From positions 1-64,000 of the forward strand of contig CABXVZ010000005.1 in NCBI GenBank assembly GCA_902515765.1: a stretch of 64,000 nucleotides of DNA. The letters run 5' to 3'. Positions 1-9,089 of the stretch are shown here, piece after piece. The stretch is from an uncultured Alphaproteobacteria bacterium. GTDB taxonomy: Bacteria; Pseudomonadota; Alphaproteobacteria; HIMB59. The translations under genes were made by a program, and so were the position numbers. A model generated the notes under the pieces. The model saw only the letters and a list, made by a program, of their open reading frames with translations, was not told where the DNA came from and did not search any database. Numbering within the stretch: position 1 is the first letter of the stretch; the number at the start of each line of letters is the position of its first letter.

Positions 1-1368
1 TGTGTTTCTAAAGTATATCCCACAAGAAGTCATACTGTTGCTGCCCAGGGTGGTATCGGTGCTGCTTTAGCTAATATGGGCGAAGACAGTTGGCAATGGC
101 ATATGTATGACACTGTCAAAGGCTCAGATTGGTTAGGCGATCAAGATAGTATTGAATATTTATGTTCTAATGCTGTTGATTCCATTGTTGAGTTAGAGCA
201 TTACGGAATGCCTTTCTCTAGAACTGAAGATGGTAAAATTTATCAAAGACCTTTTGGTGGGCATATGACTAAAAATGGAAAAGGCGCCCCTGCCAGCAGA
301 GCGTGCGCTGCAGCAGATAGAACAGGCCATGCCCTTCTTCATACACTTTACCAACAAAGTCTTAAAAATAACGTTGATTTTTATAACGAATATTTTGCAG
401 TTGATCTTCTAAAGGATAATAATGACACTATTTGTGGTCTTTTGGCCATTAACGTTGAAGACGGAACCTTACACCGCTTCATTGCAAAAATGACTATCTT
501 GGCTACTGGAGGTTATGGAAGAATATTTCAATCCTCTACCAGTGCACATATATGTACTGGTGATGGTGCAGGTATTGCCCTAAGAGCAGGCCTACCCTTG
601 TCAGATATGGAATTTATTCAATTTCACCCTACTGGTATTTACGGAGTAGGTGTTTTAATTTCAGAGGCTGCAAGGGGAGAAGGTGGAGTTTTAAAAAATA
701 ATGAAGGAACAAGATTTATGTTAGAGTATGCCCCAAATGCAAAAGACCTTGCTGCAAGAGATGTCATTTCAAGGTTCATCAGCAAAGAGATTAGTGCAGG
801 TAGAGGATGTGGGCCAAACAAAGATTATATCAACCTTCACCTAGAGCATCTAGATGCAGACATGCTTGCAAAAAGACTTCCAGGTATTTCTGAGTCAGTG
901 AAAGCATTCTGTGGCAGAGATGTCTCTAAAGAACCAATCCCAGTAATACCAACTGTTCATTATTGTATGGGAGGAATTCCAACTAATTTCAAGGCTGAAG
1001 TTTTAAAACCTACTGACTCAAACTCAGAGGAAATATGTGAAGGCATAATGGCAATTGGTGAAACAGCATGCGCTTCAGTTCATGGAGCTAACCGACTGGG
1101 CACCAATGCTCTTGCTGAACTTGTAGTTTTTGGTAGAGGAGCTGCAATACAAACGGGACAAGTTATAGACCAAAATGAATCTCTCAGAATGCCCTCCCAA
1201 GCTCATACAAATTTAGTTATCGAAAGACTTCAAGCTATTAAAAGCAATAAGGGAGATATATCTGTAGGAGAGCTTCGAGAAAAAATGCAAAAGACAGTTC
1301 AAAAAAGATTTGGAGTTTATAGAGAAAGTGAAGCTTTCATTAAAAAATTATCCATGAGAAGATGGTAG
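1..1368 (+). CDS. sdhA: Succinate dehydrogenase flavoprotein subunit SdhA, 5' partial and C-terminally truncated
   Basis: Flavoprotein of complex II, oxidising succinate to fumarate on the cytoplasmic face of the inner membrane. The reading frame is open from base 1, so the true start lies upstream of the window. The segment SHTVAAQGG at the window edge holds the histidine that carries covalent FAD. Active-site stretches are present: [21 protein letters not shown] and HGANRLG. The protein stops at 1368 right after the [13 protein letters not shown] region. By comparison with E. coli SdhA about 100-120 residues are missing, including the conserved ESRGAH-type C-terminal motif. The last codons overlap the 3' end of sdhC on the other strand, whereas sdhCDAB is normally one co-directional operon. 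Identity is certain; whether the truncation is biological or a junction artefact is open. Confidence 0.93.
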   Translation, partial: CVSKVYPTRSHTVAAQGGIGAALANMGEDSWQWHMYDTVKGSDWLGDQDSIEYLCSNAVDSIVELEHYGMPFSRTEDGKIYQRPFGGHMTKNGKGAPASRACAAADRTGHALLHTLYQQSLKNNVDFYNEYFAVDLLKDNNDTICGLLAINVEDGTLHRFIAKMTILATGGYGRIFQSSTSAHICTGDGAGIALRAGLPLSDMEFIQFHPTGIYGVGVLISEAARGEGGVLKNNEGTRFMLEYAPNAKDLAARDVISRFISKEISAGRGCGPNKDYINLHLEHLDADMLAKRLPGISESVKAFCGRDVSKEPIPVIPTVHYCMGGIPTNFKAEVLKPTDSNSEEICEGIMAIGETACASVHGANRLGTNALAELVVFGRGAAIQTGQVIDQNESLRMPSQAHTNLVIERLQAIKSNKGDISVGELREKMQKTVQKRFGVYRESEAFIKKLSMRRW

Positions 1369-1705
1369 TCATTATAATATTTGCTATTAATATGATATAT
1401 GTAGTTAGGTAAACATTCTTAATATCCATGCCAAGTGCATAAGACCATAAAAAGTATTTGAACCCGTTTAATAAATGATGGTTAAAAATAAAAAACCATA
1501 AAATAAAAATTAATTTTATTGGGATGAAATTAATAAAAGTCATTAATAATGAATTTAGTTGCGGACTTATATTTACGCTACCTAGCAAAATAGCAAAAAA
1601 AGGTAAAGAAAAAGCAAAGGCGATCATGCCTATTCTACTTGATATAGAAAATATCATCGTCAAAAAAGGTCTATAAATTTGTAGATGTGGGGATAGTGGA
1701 GCCAT
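1340..1705 (-). CDS. sdhC: Succinate dehydrogenase cytochrome b556 subunit SdhC
   Basis: Membrane anchor of complex II that binds haem b and ubiquinone. The protein has 121 residues, close to family length, with three hydrophobic segments. The N-terminal signature [11 protein letters not shown] is typical of SdhC. S20 and R24 match the quinone-site Ser/Arg of E. coli SdhC. H77 in NHHLLNG is in the place of the haem ligand. The usual GIRH that follows reads GFKY here, so this is a divergent member. It points towards sdhA and their ends overlap by 29 bp; no sdhD follows it in the reading direction, which is abnormal for the operon. The C-terminus looks close to natural length. Confidence 0.85.
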   Translation of the reverse strand: MAPLSPHLQIYRPFLTMIFSISSRIGMIAFAFSLPFFAILLGSVNISPQLNSLLMTFINFIPIKLIFILWFFIFNHHLLNGFKYFLWSYALGMDIKNVYLTTYIILIANIIMTTIFSWIIF

Positions 1706-1895
1706 TTTTTCTAAATATAGACAAATAAATTTTATAGTAAAAACTTATTATTTTATTAATTCATGCGTCTTATGAATAAGTAGGATTGTGGAAAAATTGT
1801 TAATTAAATGTCAATTTTCTTTGATTTTTGAATCATCAATTGAATTTAAAGTGTTTATTATTGAATTTGGTCGTCTATTGAAGCTTTGGTTTCTT

Positions 1896-1952
1896 GGGCG
1901 CTGGGTCTCACCCCGCATGAGAAAACTTTATTTTTTAATGAAGTTGGCGCCC
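1896..1952 (+). ncRNA. Candidate structured RNA (three-way junction) in the sdhC-TRAP intergenic region
   Basis: The stretch 1706-2005 holds no convincing gene; a 63-codon frame at 1788-1979 looks like chance. Inside it is a locally GC-rich block. Bases 1896-1901 (GGGCGC) pair perfectly with 1947-1952 (GCGCCC). They enclose a stem CTCA/TGAG (1907-1910 with 1918-1921) and a stem AACTT/AAGTT (1924-1928 with 1941-1945). GGG at 1903-1905 could instead pair with the CCC at 1911-1913. I recognise no known riboswitch. On the + strand it would sit about 50 nt before the TRAP genes, on the - strand in the far leader of sdhC. The strand is uncertain. Confidence 0.35.
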
Positions 1953-1991
1953 CGACCTACTTTTACTTATATCATATAAAGAACTTGCGTA

Positions 1992-1997
1992 TATAAT
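1992..1997 (+). promoter_or_regulatory. -10 element TATAAT just before dctQ
   Basis: A perfect TATAAT ends eight bases before the ATG at 2006. Transcription from it would begin at or within a few bases of the start codon, giving a leaderless or nearly leaderless mRNA. No Shine-Dalgarno sequence is visible before this ATG, which agrees with that. No good -35 box is visible 16-18 bp upstream. Confidence 0.4.
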
Positions 1998-2005
1998 TCG
2001 CGTTT

Positions 2006-2545
2006 ATGTCAGTATTAGCCCAAATATCAAGAGTTATTGATAAAGTAAATTCCTACATAGGCAATCTTTGTGCAATTTTTGCTTTTTCAATGGTAATTGT
2101 CGTCTTCACTGTTGTGGTTTTGAGGTATGGATTCAATATTGGTTTTATCTGGATGCAAGAGGTTTATGTTTGGCTACATAGTTTTGTATTTATGCTAGGT
2201 GCAGGATTTACCTATTTAGCTAATGAGCATGTTCGCATAGATGTGTTTTACCGCGATGCTTCAAAAAAATATAAAGCAACAGTTGATTTGCTTGGTAACG
2301 TGATATTGCTATTACCTTTTCTTTATATTATATGGAAATATAGTTATCCTTTTGTTTATCGATCATTTTTAATGGGAGAAGTCTCTAGGGAAGCGGGAGG
2401 CATGCCTGCCTTATTTGTACTTAAAAGTGCCATACTTTGGTTTTGTTTAGTTTTATTTCTCCAAGTTATTTCGAATATATGTAAATCTTTGTTAACCTTA
2501 TCTAATACCTCGTCTCCTTTAATATCAGAAAATAGAAATAAATGA
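2006..2545 (+). CDS. dctQ: TRAP transporter small permease (DctQ family)
   Basis: Small membrane subunit of a tripartite ATP-independent periplasmic (TRAP) transporter, which couples Na+ flow to uptake of organic acids captured by a periplasmic binding protein. The 179-residue protein has four hydrophobic segments. It also has the family-like segment GFIWMQEVYVWLHSFVFMLGA around residues 48-68 followed by HVRIDVFY. Its stop overlaps the start of the large permease in an ATGA arrangement (2542-2545), so the two are translationally coupled. The binding protein lies convergently at 3967-5094. Confidence 0.9.
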   Translation: MSVLAQISRVIDKVNSYIGNLCAIFAFSMVIVVFTVVVLRYGFNIGFIWMQEVYVWLHSFVFMLGAGFTYLANEHVRIDVFYRDASKKYKATVDLLGNVILLLPFLYIIWKYSYPFVYRSFLMGEVSREAGGMPALFVLKSAILWFCLVLFLQVISNICKSLLTLSNTSSPLISENRNK

Positions 2546-3918
2546 TAACTCCTGAAATCCTTTCTATCATAATGTTTTTGACTACTTTAGGGTTATTGCT
2601 TTTTGGTTTTCCAGTTGCCTTCACTCTCGCTGGCTCCGCTCTTATATTTGGATTTCTAGGTGATGCCCTAGAAGTATTTAATTTTAGAATGATTGGATTT
2701 TTTCCCCAAAGAATATTTGGAACAATGATCAACGAGCCTTTGGTGGCTGTTCCTTTGTTTATCTTTATGGGAATAATGCTTGAAAAAACCAAAATTGCAG
2801 CTGGACTATTACAATCAATTGGCGAGCTTTTTGGATCTACTAAAGGAGGACTTGGTATTGGCGTTGTGATAGTTGGTATGTTGCTAGCGGCCTCTACTGG
2901 GATTGTGGGAGCTACCGTTGTGACTATGGGAATGTTGTCTTTACCTTCAATGATGAAGGCAGGCTATGACCAAAAAATTGCTACAGGTACAATTTGTGCA
3001 GCTGGAACCCTAGGCCAAATAATACCTCCTTCAATTGTTCTTGTTTTATTAGCAACAATTTTACAGGGCGCTAATGAGGAGGCTGCGATGCTTGTTGGTA
3101 ATCTTGCCCCTGAGCCTGTTACTGCAATTGATTTATTTGCAGGTGCTCTTTTACCTGGGCTGCTTTTAGTTGTTTTATTTATCATTTTTATTTATTTTTA
3201 TGCCCGTATAAATCCAAGTTCTTGTCCTCCAGTTGAGACCAATAAATCAAGAGGTGAGATATATTTGGAAGCTGCAAAATCAATTATTCCTCCCCTTACT
3301 TTAATTGTACTGGTATTAGGTTCGATATTATTTGGTGTGGCCACACCTACTGAGTCTGCATCAGTGGGGGCAGTGGGAGCAGCAATTATTGCCCTGATGA
3401 AAGGGGAGTTAAATTATAAAAATTTAAAAGAAACTGCATTAGGAACTGTGAAGTTAAGTTCTTTTGTTTTTGTTATCCTCATAGGAGCCTCAATGTTTTC
3501 ATTAGTATTTCGTGGCTTTGGAGGTGATGAGATGATTGAGCATTTTCTTGGAGGTCTACCTGGCGGTCTTTATGGTGCCTTAATAGTAGTCATGTTAGTA
3601 ATATTTCTTTTAGGATTTTTTCTTGATTATATAGAAATAATATTTGTAATAGTTCCCTTAGTTGGTCCAATTTTAATAGCTAATGGAGCTGATCCTTTGT
3701 GGTTAGGAATTTTAATTTCTTTAAATCTTCAGACTAGCTTCCTAACTCCTCCTTTTGGTTTTTCACTTTTCTTTTTGAGGGGTGTAGCACCAGATGAAAT
3801 CCAAACTCGAAATATGTATAAAGGAGTTATTCCTTTTATAGGAATTCAAATATTAGCAATTTTCATAGTTGGTTTTTTTCCAGAGATTGCTACCTGGTTG
3901 CCAGATAAAATGTTTTAA
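2542..3918 (+). CDS. dctM: TRAP transporter large permease (DctM family)
   Basis: Large membrane subunit of the TRAP transporter and its transport channel. The 458-residue protein is almost wholly hydrophobic with about a dozen membrane segments. Typical family stretches are the early LFGFPVAFTLAGSAL, the segment GMLLAASTGIVGATVVTMG, AGTLGQIIPPSIVLVLLA and the late NLQTSFLTPPFGFSLFFLRG. Length is normal for the mannitol/2-keto-acid branch of DctM. It overlaps dctQ by 4 bp and ends just before a strong inverted-repeat terminator. Confidence 0.93.
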   Translation: MITPEILSIIMFLTTLGLLLFGFPVAFTLAGSALIFGFLGDALEVFNFRMIGFFPQRIFGTMINEPLVAVPLFIFMGIMLEKTKIAAGLLQSIGELFGSTKGGLGIGVVIVGMLLAASTGIVGATVVTMGMLSLPSMMKAGYDQKIATGTICAAGTLGQIIPPSIVLVLLATILQGANEEAAMLVGNLAPEPVTAIDLFAGALLPGLLLVVLFIIFIYFYARINPSSCPPVETNKSRGEIYLEAAKSIIPPLTLIVLVLGSILFGVATPTESASVGAVGAAIIALMKGELNYKNLKETALGTVKLSSFVFVILIGASMFSLVFRGFGGDEMIEHFLGGLPGGLYGALIVVMLVIFLLGFFLDYIEIIFVIVPLVGPILIANGADPLWLGILISLNLQTSFLTPPFGFSLFFLRGVAPDEIQTRNMYKGVIPFIGIQILAIFIVGFFPEIATWLPDKMF

Positions 3919-3923
3919 CAATC

Positions 3924-3949
3924 ATCATCCCCGAAATCTCGGGGATGAT
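3924..3949. terminator. Bidirectional terminator hairpin between dctM and dctP
   Basis: A perfect 11-bp inverted repeat (ATCATCCCCGA at 3924-3934, complement at 3939-3949) has a four-base loop. It lies between two convergent genes and has AT-rich flanks on both sides, so it probably ends transcription from both strands. Confidence 0.8.
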
Positions 3950-3966
3950 ATAATTTAAAGTAATTT

Positions 3967-5094
3967 TTAAGAAGAAGGATACGCAAATGGTAGACTTCTA
4001 ACTCTCATGTACTCTCTTTCAGAAGTGTTAGTCCATCTAAGAATAGTAGATCTAAACTCAACAATATGAGAGAAGAGTTCCTGAGATATGGAATCTTCAG
4101 ATGCGATTGAACTACAAACTTCACCCGCTCTTTGGCCAAGCGCATTCATAACTTCATCTGGTAATTGTCTCATTTGAACGCCATGCTCATTAATCAGCTT
4201 TTGATAAGCACTGTCATTTATAGCTTGGAACATTGATAATACTTCCATGTTTACCGCCTTTGAAGCAACAGTAATTAGTTCTTTAGTTGCGTCATCCAGC
4301 TTCTCCCATTCAAACATATCGATTGAACAGTCAAGAATAGTTGCTGGTTCGTGCCAACCTGGGTTATAGTAATATTTAGCAGCTTGATGTAAGCCTTTAC
4401 CTAAATCTGCGGCTGGGCCAATCCACTCAGTAGCATCAATAGCGCCTGAAGCAAGAGATGGTAGAACGTCAGCACCGGCTAATAGAACAGTATTTGCACC
4501 AAAAGATTTTAATACTTCTCCACCAAGTCCCGGCATTCTAATTTTTAAGCCATCAAAATCAGAGATAGCGTTTATTTCTTTATTAAACCATCCCCCCATT
4601 TGATTACCAGTGTTACCCATTGGTAGGAATTTAACACCAATAGAATTATAAGCTTTATCCGCTGCCTCAATACCTCCACCATAGTAACACCATGCATTTT
4701 GCTCTTGAGCAGTTAAACCAAAAGGTAGTGCTGCAGAAAAAGATGGGGCCATACTGATGTTTGTCCAGTAGTAACCTGCACCATAAGCCATTTGAGCTGC
4801 ACCTGATCTAACTGCATCAAGAGACTCAAGGGGTGGAACAAGTTCACCTCCATGATAAACTGTTATCTTTAATTTATCAGATTGATTATTAACGTAGCTA
4901 GCAAATCTATCTATTGCCTTACCTAGTCCACTTGCTTTACCAAACGCAGAGCAGGCAATCCATTCCATATGCCCACCAGATATAGCTGGAGCAGGAAATG
5001 ATGAAACCGCTGCGGCACCCAGTGCTGCAGCACTAGCGCCTTTCAGGAAGCTTCTTCTTTTCATAGGCTTGCTATTCTTTATCTTTTTAGCCAT
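3967..5094 (-). CDS. dctP: TRAP transporter substrate-binding protein, TakP-like (2-keto acid / lactate type)
   Basis: Periplasmic receptor of the TRAP system. The N-terminus carries a twin-arginine signal (R13-R14 in KRRSFLKG), a hydrophobic Ala-rich stretch and an APA cleavage region, so it is exported folded by Tat. The core has the features of the TakP branch: MPGLGGEVL, then GAIDATEWIGP, then YYYNPGWHEP. In TakP these regions hold the arginine, glutamate/tryptophan and sodium-site residues that bind 2-keto acids. Total length is 375 residues. AGGAGG lies just upstream of the ATG. It is encoded convergent to dctQM instead of in one operon. The exact ligand cannot be read from sequence. 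Confidence 0.88.
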   Translation of the reverse strand: MAKKIKNSKPMKRRSFLKGASAAALGAAAVSSFPAPAISGGHMEWIACSAFGKASGLGKAIDRFASYVNNQSDKLKITVYHGGELVPPLESLDAVRSGAAQMAYGAGYYWTNISMAPSFSAALPFGLTAQEQNAWCYYGGGIEAADKAYNSIGVKFLPMGNTGNQMGGWFNKEINAISDFDGLKIRMPGLGGEVLKSFGANTVLLAGADVLPSLASGAIDATEWIGPAADLGKGLHQAAKYYYNPGWHEPATILDCSIDMFEWEKLDDATKELITVASKAVNMEVLSMFQAINDSAYQKLINEHGVQMRQLPDEVMNALGQRAGEVCSSIASEDSISQELFSHIVEFRSTILRWTNTSEREYMRVRSLPFAYPSS

Positions 5095-5122
5095 AATTAT
5101 TCCCTCCTATAATTATAAATAA

Positions 5123-6016
5123 TTAATTATTTTTATTAGTGATTATTATACCAATAATTACAGAAACAATTCCAGCGTAATGATAGGTCTCAAGTGTCTC
5201 TTGAAATACTAAATAGGCAAGAATACCGCCAAATATAGGCATCAAATGTAAAAAGGGTCCAGATTTATTTGGGCCTATTAATGCCACTCCCGTGTTCCAG
5301 CAAATATAAGAAAATATGCTTGGAAAAATACCTGTATAGCCGATCACCAGTAATGTTTTCTGATTAAATTCCAAATAGTTATTTTGAACAAAAATATCAA
5401 ATAAGAATACTGGAAATAATAAAATTACAGTAAAGACAAATGATAGGTATAAAAAGCTAAAACCCGAAACTCCAGTTTCATTTTTTTTTAAAAAAATTGA
5501 ATAAAGAGCCCATGAGGTTACTGCTAATAAAATGAATAAATCACCTGAGTAAAACTCAGAGTTTAATATATTTTGATAGTTTCCTTTAGCTATAACAAAA
5601 CTAACTCCTAATAAGGAAATAATTACACCAATCATTTGATAAATATTTGTCTCAGATTTATAGATTAATTTATTGAGTAAAATAATTAGCATGGGTGTTG
5701 TGGTTATAACCAAAAGAGAATTTATAACAGTTGTAGCAGTTAAACCTATGTAGACTAGAGTGTTGAAAAGAGTAGGGCCTGTTAATATTATTAGAAATAT
5801 CATTCCAGGCTGTTTTTTTAGAAGTAGTAAATCCTTAATTGCTTTTTGAAGACAAAACGGAGTTAAAATTATAAAAGCAATTACCCACCTATAAAAAGCC
5901 AGTGACAGAGGAGATACAAGATTTTCTAAAGAGGAGAGTCTGCCAATAATAAAATTACCTGACCAAAAAAGGGAAGCGAAACATAAAAAGATTGCTGCCT
6001 TTAAAGAATTACTCAC
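5123..6016 (-). CDS. EamA/DMT-family membrane transporter
   Basis: A ten-segment drug/metabolite transporter superfamily permease of 297 residues, with two EamA repeats and the N-terminal LFWSGNFIIGRL that is typical of the family. Known members export amino acids or metabolites; the substrate here is unknown. It is the last gene of the leftward run that includes thiolase and acetoacetyl-CoA synthetase (9 bp gap to thiolase), so it may move a related small acid or a by-product. That link is inference from position only. Confidence 0.85.
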   Translation of the reverse strand: MSNSLKAAIFLCFASLFWSGNFIIGRLSSLENLVSPLSLAFYRWVIAFIILTPFCLQKAIKDLLLLKKQPGMIFLIILTGPTLFNTLVYIGLTATTVINSLLVITTTPMLIILLNKLIYKSETNIYQMIGVIISLLGVSFVIAKGNYQNILNSEFYSGDLFILLAVTSWALYSIFLKKNETGVSGFSFLYLSFVFTVILLFPVFLFDIFVQNNYLEFNQKTLLVIGYTGIFPSIFSYICWNTGVALIGPNKSGPFLHLMPIFGGILAYLVFQETLETYHYAGIVSVIIGIIITNKNN

Positions 6017-6025
6017 AAAAAAATA

Positions 6026-7174
6026 TTATAATCTTTCTATAGCCATAGCTAATCCCTGGCCCCCACCAATACACATGCTAGCGACACCGAATTTTTGTTT
6101 TGTCCTTTTTAATTGATGGGCAAGTGTAGTAAGAATTCTTGTTCCAGAACATCCAATGGGATGACCTAATGCAATAGCACCTCCAACAATATTTAGTTTA
6201 TTCGGATCTATCTTTAAAGATCGCTGAACAGCCACTGAAGTTGCCGCGAAAGCCTCATTAATTTCAATTAAGTCAAAAAAGCCAATTTTTACAGACATTT
6301 TTTTCATTAACTTTTGTATAGCAGTAATGGGTGTGACTCCCATGAAGTCAGGATTCCCAGCCGAAGCAGACCAATCTAAGACCTTAGCTAATGGCTTAAT
6401 TTTATTTGTTTTGATGTAATCACTAGATGCCAATACAAGAAAAGCAGCTCCATCATTTAAGGATGAAGCATTACCTGCCGTAACAGTACCTGTTTTTTTA
6501 AACGCAGCTTTTAATTGACTCAGTTTACTTAAAGTTGTGTCACTACGAACCTGATCTTTGTAATCAGATTTAATTAATTCATTTTTAAAATACTTATTTT
6601 TTTGTGCTTTATAAGTTTTGAGGTAAGATTGATAAGCATACTGGTCTTGTTCCTGTCTTGTTACTGTATATTTACGAGAAACATTTTCTGCAGTTATTCC
6701 CATATGCTCTTTTGAAAAAGCATCCGTTAATCCGTCATTAACGAGAGTATCGATGAAAATATTATTTCCTAATTTTTTTTCACCCGTTCTACTTAAATAG
6801 GCATGACGTGCCCTTGACATGCTTTCTTGTCCACCAGCCAAGATTAAGTCAGCTTCAGAAGTAAATATTTTAGTTGCCCCATCAATTGCAGCCCTCAATC
6901 CACTTCCACAGACTTGATTAACTACATAGGCAAAAGATGACTGTTGTAAACCTGAACTCAGGGCAACTTGTCTAGCTGTATTCATTCCTAAACCACTTGT
7001 TAGAACTTGACCGAGCACTAAACCCTCTATGTCTTTTACATTTATTTTAGGATTTCTATCTAATAAACCTTTTACACAGCTAACACCAAGGTCCACTGAT
7101 TCAATTTTTTTGTAATTACCTAAGTAGGCTCCAATAGGAGTTCTTGCTCCATCAATAATATAAACTTCTTTCAT
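6026..7174 (-). CDS. atoB: Acetyl-CoA acetyltransferase (thiolase)
   Basis: Interconverts acetoacetyl-CoA and two acetyl-CoA. It shows every thiolase hallmark: the nucleophile C89 in NQVCGSGLRAA, the catalytic histidine region INEAFAA, ALGHPIGCSG, and the C-terminal MCIGGGQG with the second active cysteine. Length is 382 residues against about 390 for the family. It starts directly after acetoacetyl-CoA synthetase, so the pair would turn acetoacetate into two acetyl-CoA. No PHB synthase or acetoacetyl-CoA reductase is nearby, which argues for catabolism over polymer synthesis. Confidence 0.93.
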   Translation of the reverse strand: MKEVYIIDGARTPIGAYLGNYKKIESVDLGVSCVKGLLDRNPKINVKDIEGLVLGQVLTSGLGMNTARQVALSSGLQQSSFAYVVNQVCGSGLRAAIDGATKIFTSEADLILAGGQESMSRARHAYLSRTGEKKLGNNIFIDTLVNDGLTDAFSKEHMGITAENVSRKYTVTRQEQDQYAYQSYLKTYKAQKNKYFKNELIKSDYKDQVRSDTTLSKLSQLKAAFKKTGTVTAGNASSLNDGAAFLVLASSDYIKTNKIKPLAKVLDWSASAGNPDFMGVTPITAIQKLMKKMSVKIGFFDLIEINEAFAATSVAVQRSLKIDPNKLNIVGGAIALGHPIGCSGTRILTTLAHQLKRTKQKFGVASMCIGGGQGLAMAIERL

Positions 7175-9088
7175 CTATTTTATTTTTAAACTCTTATACT
7201 CCTGAACTGACTCTGGGTTTGCTAATGCTCCCAAATTTTGGACTTTATCATTATTAATTATTTTTTTGACAAGAATTTCTGAATTTTTACCACTTTTTGT
7301 TCTAGGAATATCCTTGATAACATATGTTCTCCATGGAACATGACGAGGACTTAGTGTTGATTTTAGGTGTTTTTTTATAGTTTCTTCAAAATTATTAGGT
7401 CTTTTGGTTAAAGTTGATTTTAAAAATAAAATAATTTTTTCATCATTGTCAGTTATAAAGCCTGTGGCAAGGCAATCTACAATCCAATTAAATTTTTGAA
7501 GACTATTATAAATCTCACTAGTACCTATCCTTACTCCCCCTGGATTTAAGGTGGCATCCGACCTGCCATATATAATATATCCACCATTGACTGTTTTTTT
7601 TACGTAATCACCATGAGACCAAATATTTTTAAATTTATTAAAATATGCAGATTTATATTTACTAAAGTTTTTATCATTCCAAAAATATACTGGTTTAGAA
7701 GGAAAAGGAGTTTTGCATACTAGTTCTCCTGTCGATTTAGTTGGCTTGCCTTTTTCATTGAAAATATCAATATTCATTCCAAGTCCAGGTCCTTGAATTT
7801 CACCAGCGTAAACAGGCAATGTAGGAACACCTAACATAAAGCATGAAACTATGTCAGTACCTCCACTGACAGAATGTATAAAGGATTTAGAATTTAATTT
7901 TTTATTCATAAATTTAAATGTCTCAGGACTTAAAGGTGATCCGGTTGATATGAAACATTTTAAGTTTTTTAAAATATTTATTTTTTTACTTTTATAATTG
8001 TTCTGAATAATTTCATAAATTTTTGCACCTGCTCCTAACATTGTAGATTTTGTTTTTTTAGTAAGATTAATTATCCGATCAACTTTAGGATAGAACGGGG
8101 AACCATCATAGAGAACAATAGAAGAACCTAATAATAAGTTAGAGACGGTCCAATTCCACATCATCCAACCGCAAGTGGTCAAAAAAAACATTTTATCAGT
8201 TTTTTTTACATTAGTGTGAAGAGAGAGCTCCTTTAAGTGTTGTAATAAAGACCCTCCATGTCCATGTGTAATACACTTTGGTAGTCCAGTTGTTCCGCTA
8301 GAGTAAAGCACGTACAGAGGATGATTAAAGTCTAATTGTGATATAGGTGATTGGTGATGAAATTTTTTATTTTTATAAATTTTTTTTAGTGGAGATTGAC
8401 TATTGGATGGATAAGAGGTTCTTATAATTTTGGGGCTACTAAGTACTTTTTTTATTTTGGCGGTATGTTTTGAGTAATTATATTTTTTTCCATTATGGTA
8501 ATAATAATCCCCTATTATTAAAATCTTGGGTTTGAGTTGAGAAAACCTGTCAACAACAGCCTGGAATCCAAAATCAGGAGAGCAAGAAGACCAAACCGCT
8601 CCGATTTTTGAGGCTGCAAGTAAGCTGATGATTGTATCTGGGATATTGGGTAAATAGCCTGCAATAACATCACCGGGACGAACGTTGAGAGACTTAAAAT
8701 AATTACTAAGGCTATTAACTTTTAGATTGAGCTCTTTGTAATTTATATTTTCCTGATATTCATTTTCTCCAATAAATTGTATCGCTAAATCCAGAGAATT
8801 ATTTCTAGAGATTAATTCATAATAATTAATTTTACATTTATCAAAAAACTTAGCTCTCCAAAACTGATGACTTGGTTTATAATTTTGAAGAATTTTATTT
8901 TTTTTTATTGAGATATCAAAAAATTCAACTATCAAATTCCAAAATTGATCGGGATGTTTATTTGTCCACTTCCACAACTTTTCATAACTCGTAAATTTTT
9001 TTTTATATTTTATCTCAATTAACTTTTGAAATTTGAATAGGTTTGTTGTTTGAATTTGTCTTTTAGAAGGCTGGTAAAGTTTATTCAT
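7175..9088 (-). CDS. aacS: Acetoacetyl-CoA synthetase
   Basis: Activates acetoacetate with ATP and CoA through an adenylate intermediate. The adenylate-forming motif YSSGTTGLPK lies near residue 275. The GRSDATLNPGGVRIG hinge region follows, and the C-terminal SGKNSE contains the catalytic lysine. I chose the ATG at 9088, giving 637 residues beginning MNKLYQPSKR. It aligns with the usual family N-terminus and lies one base after the upstream stop, whereas the longer frame to 9151 would overlap the thioesterase gene by 62 bp. The protein is Lys/Asn-rich, as expected from the AT bias. Acetate or propionate synthetase is less likely, because length and N-terminus fit AacS. Confidence 0.9.
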   Translation of the reverse strand: MNKLYQPSKRQIQTTNLFKFQKLIEIKYKKKFTSYEKLWKWTNKHPDQFWNLIVEFFDISIKKNKILQNYKPSHQFWRAKFFDKCKINYYELISRNNSLDLAIQFIGENEYQENINYKELNLKVNSLSNYFKSLNVRPGDVIAGYLPNIPDTIISLLAASKIGAVWSSCSPDFGFQAVVDRFSQLKPKILIIGDYYYHNGKKYNYSKHTAKIKKVLSSPKIIRTSYPSNSQSPLKKIYKNKKFHHQSPISQLDFNHPLYVLYSSGTTGLPKCITHGHGGSLLQHLKELSLHTNVKKTDKMFFLTTCGWMMWNWTVSNLLLGSSIVLYDGSPFYPKVDRIINLTKKTKSTMLGAGAKIYEIIQNNYKSKKINILKNLKCFISTGSPLSPETFKFMNKKLNSKSFIHSVSGGTDIVSCFMLGVPTLPVYAGEIQGPGLGMNIDIFNEKGKPTKSTGELVCKTPFPSKPVYFWNDKNFSKYKSAYFNKFKNIWSHGDYVKKTVNGGYIIYGRSDATLNPGGVRIGTSEIYNSLQKFNWIVDCLATGFITDNDEKIILFLKSTLTKRPNNFEETIKKHLKSTLSPRHVPWRTYVIKDIPRTKSGKNSEILVKKIINNDKVQNLGALANPESVQEYKSLKIK

Positions 9089-9089
9089 T

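Noticed and set aside
1788-1979. 63-codon + strand frame before the TRAP genes
   Set aside because: No ribosome-binding site and odd composition; it runs straight through the candidate structured RNA and resembles no protein.
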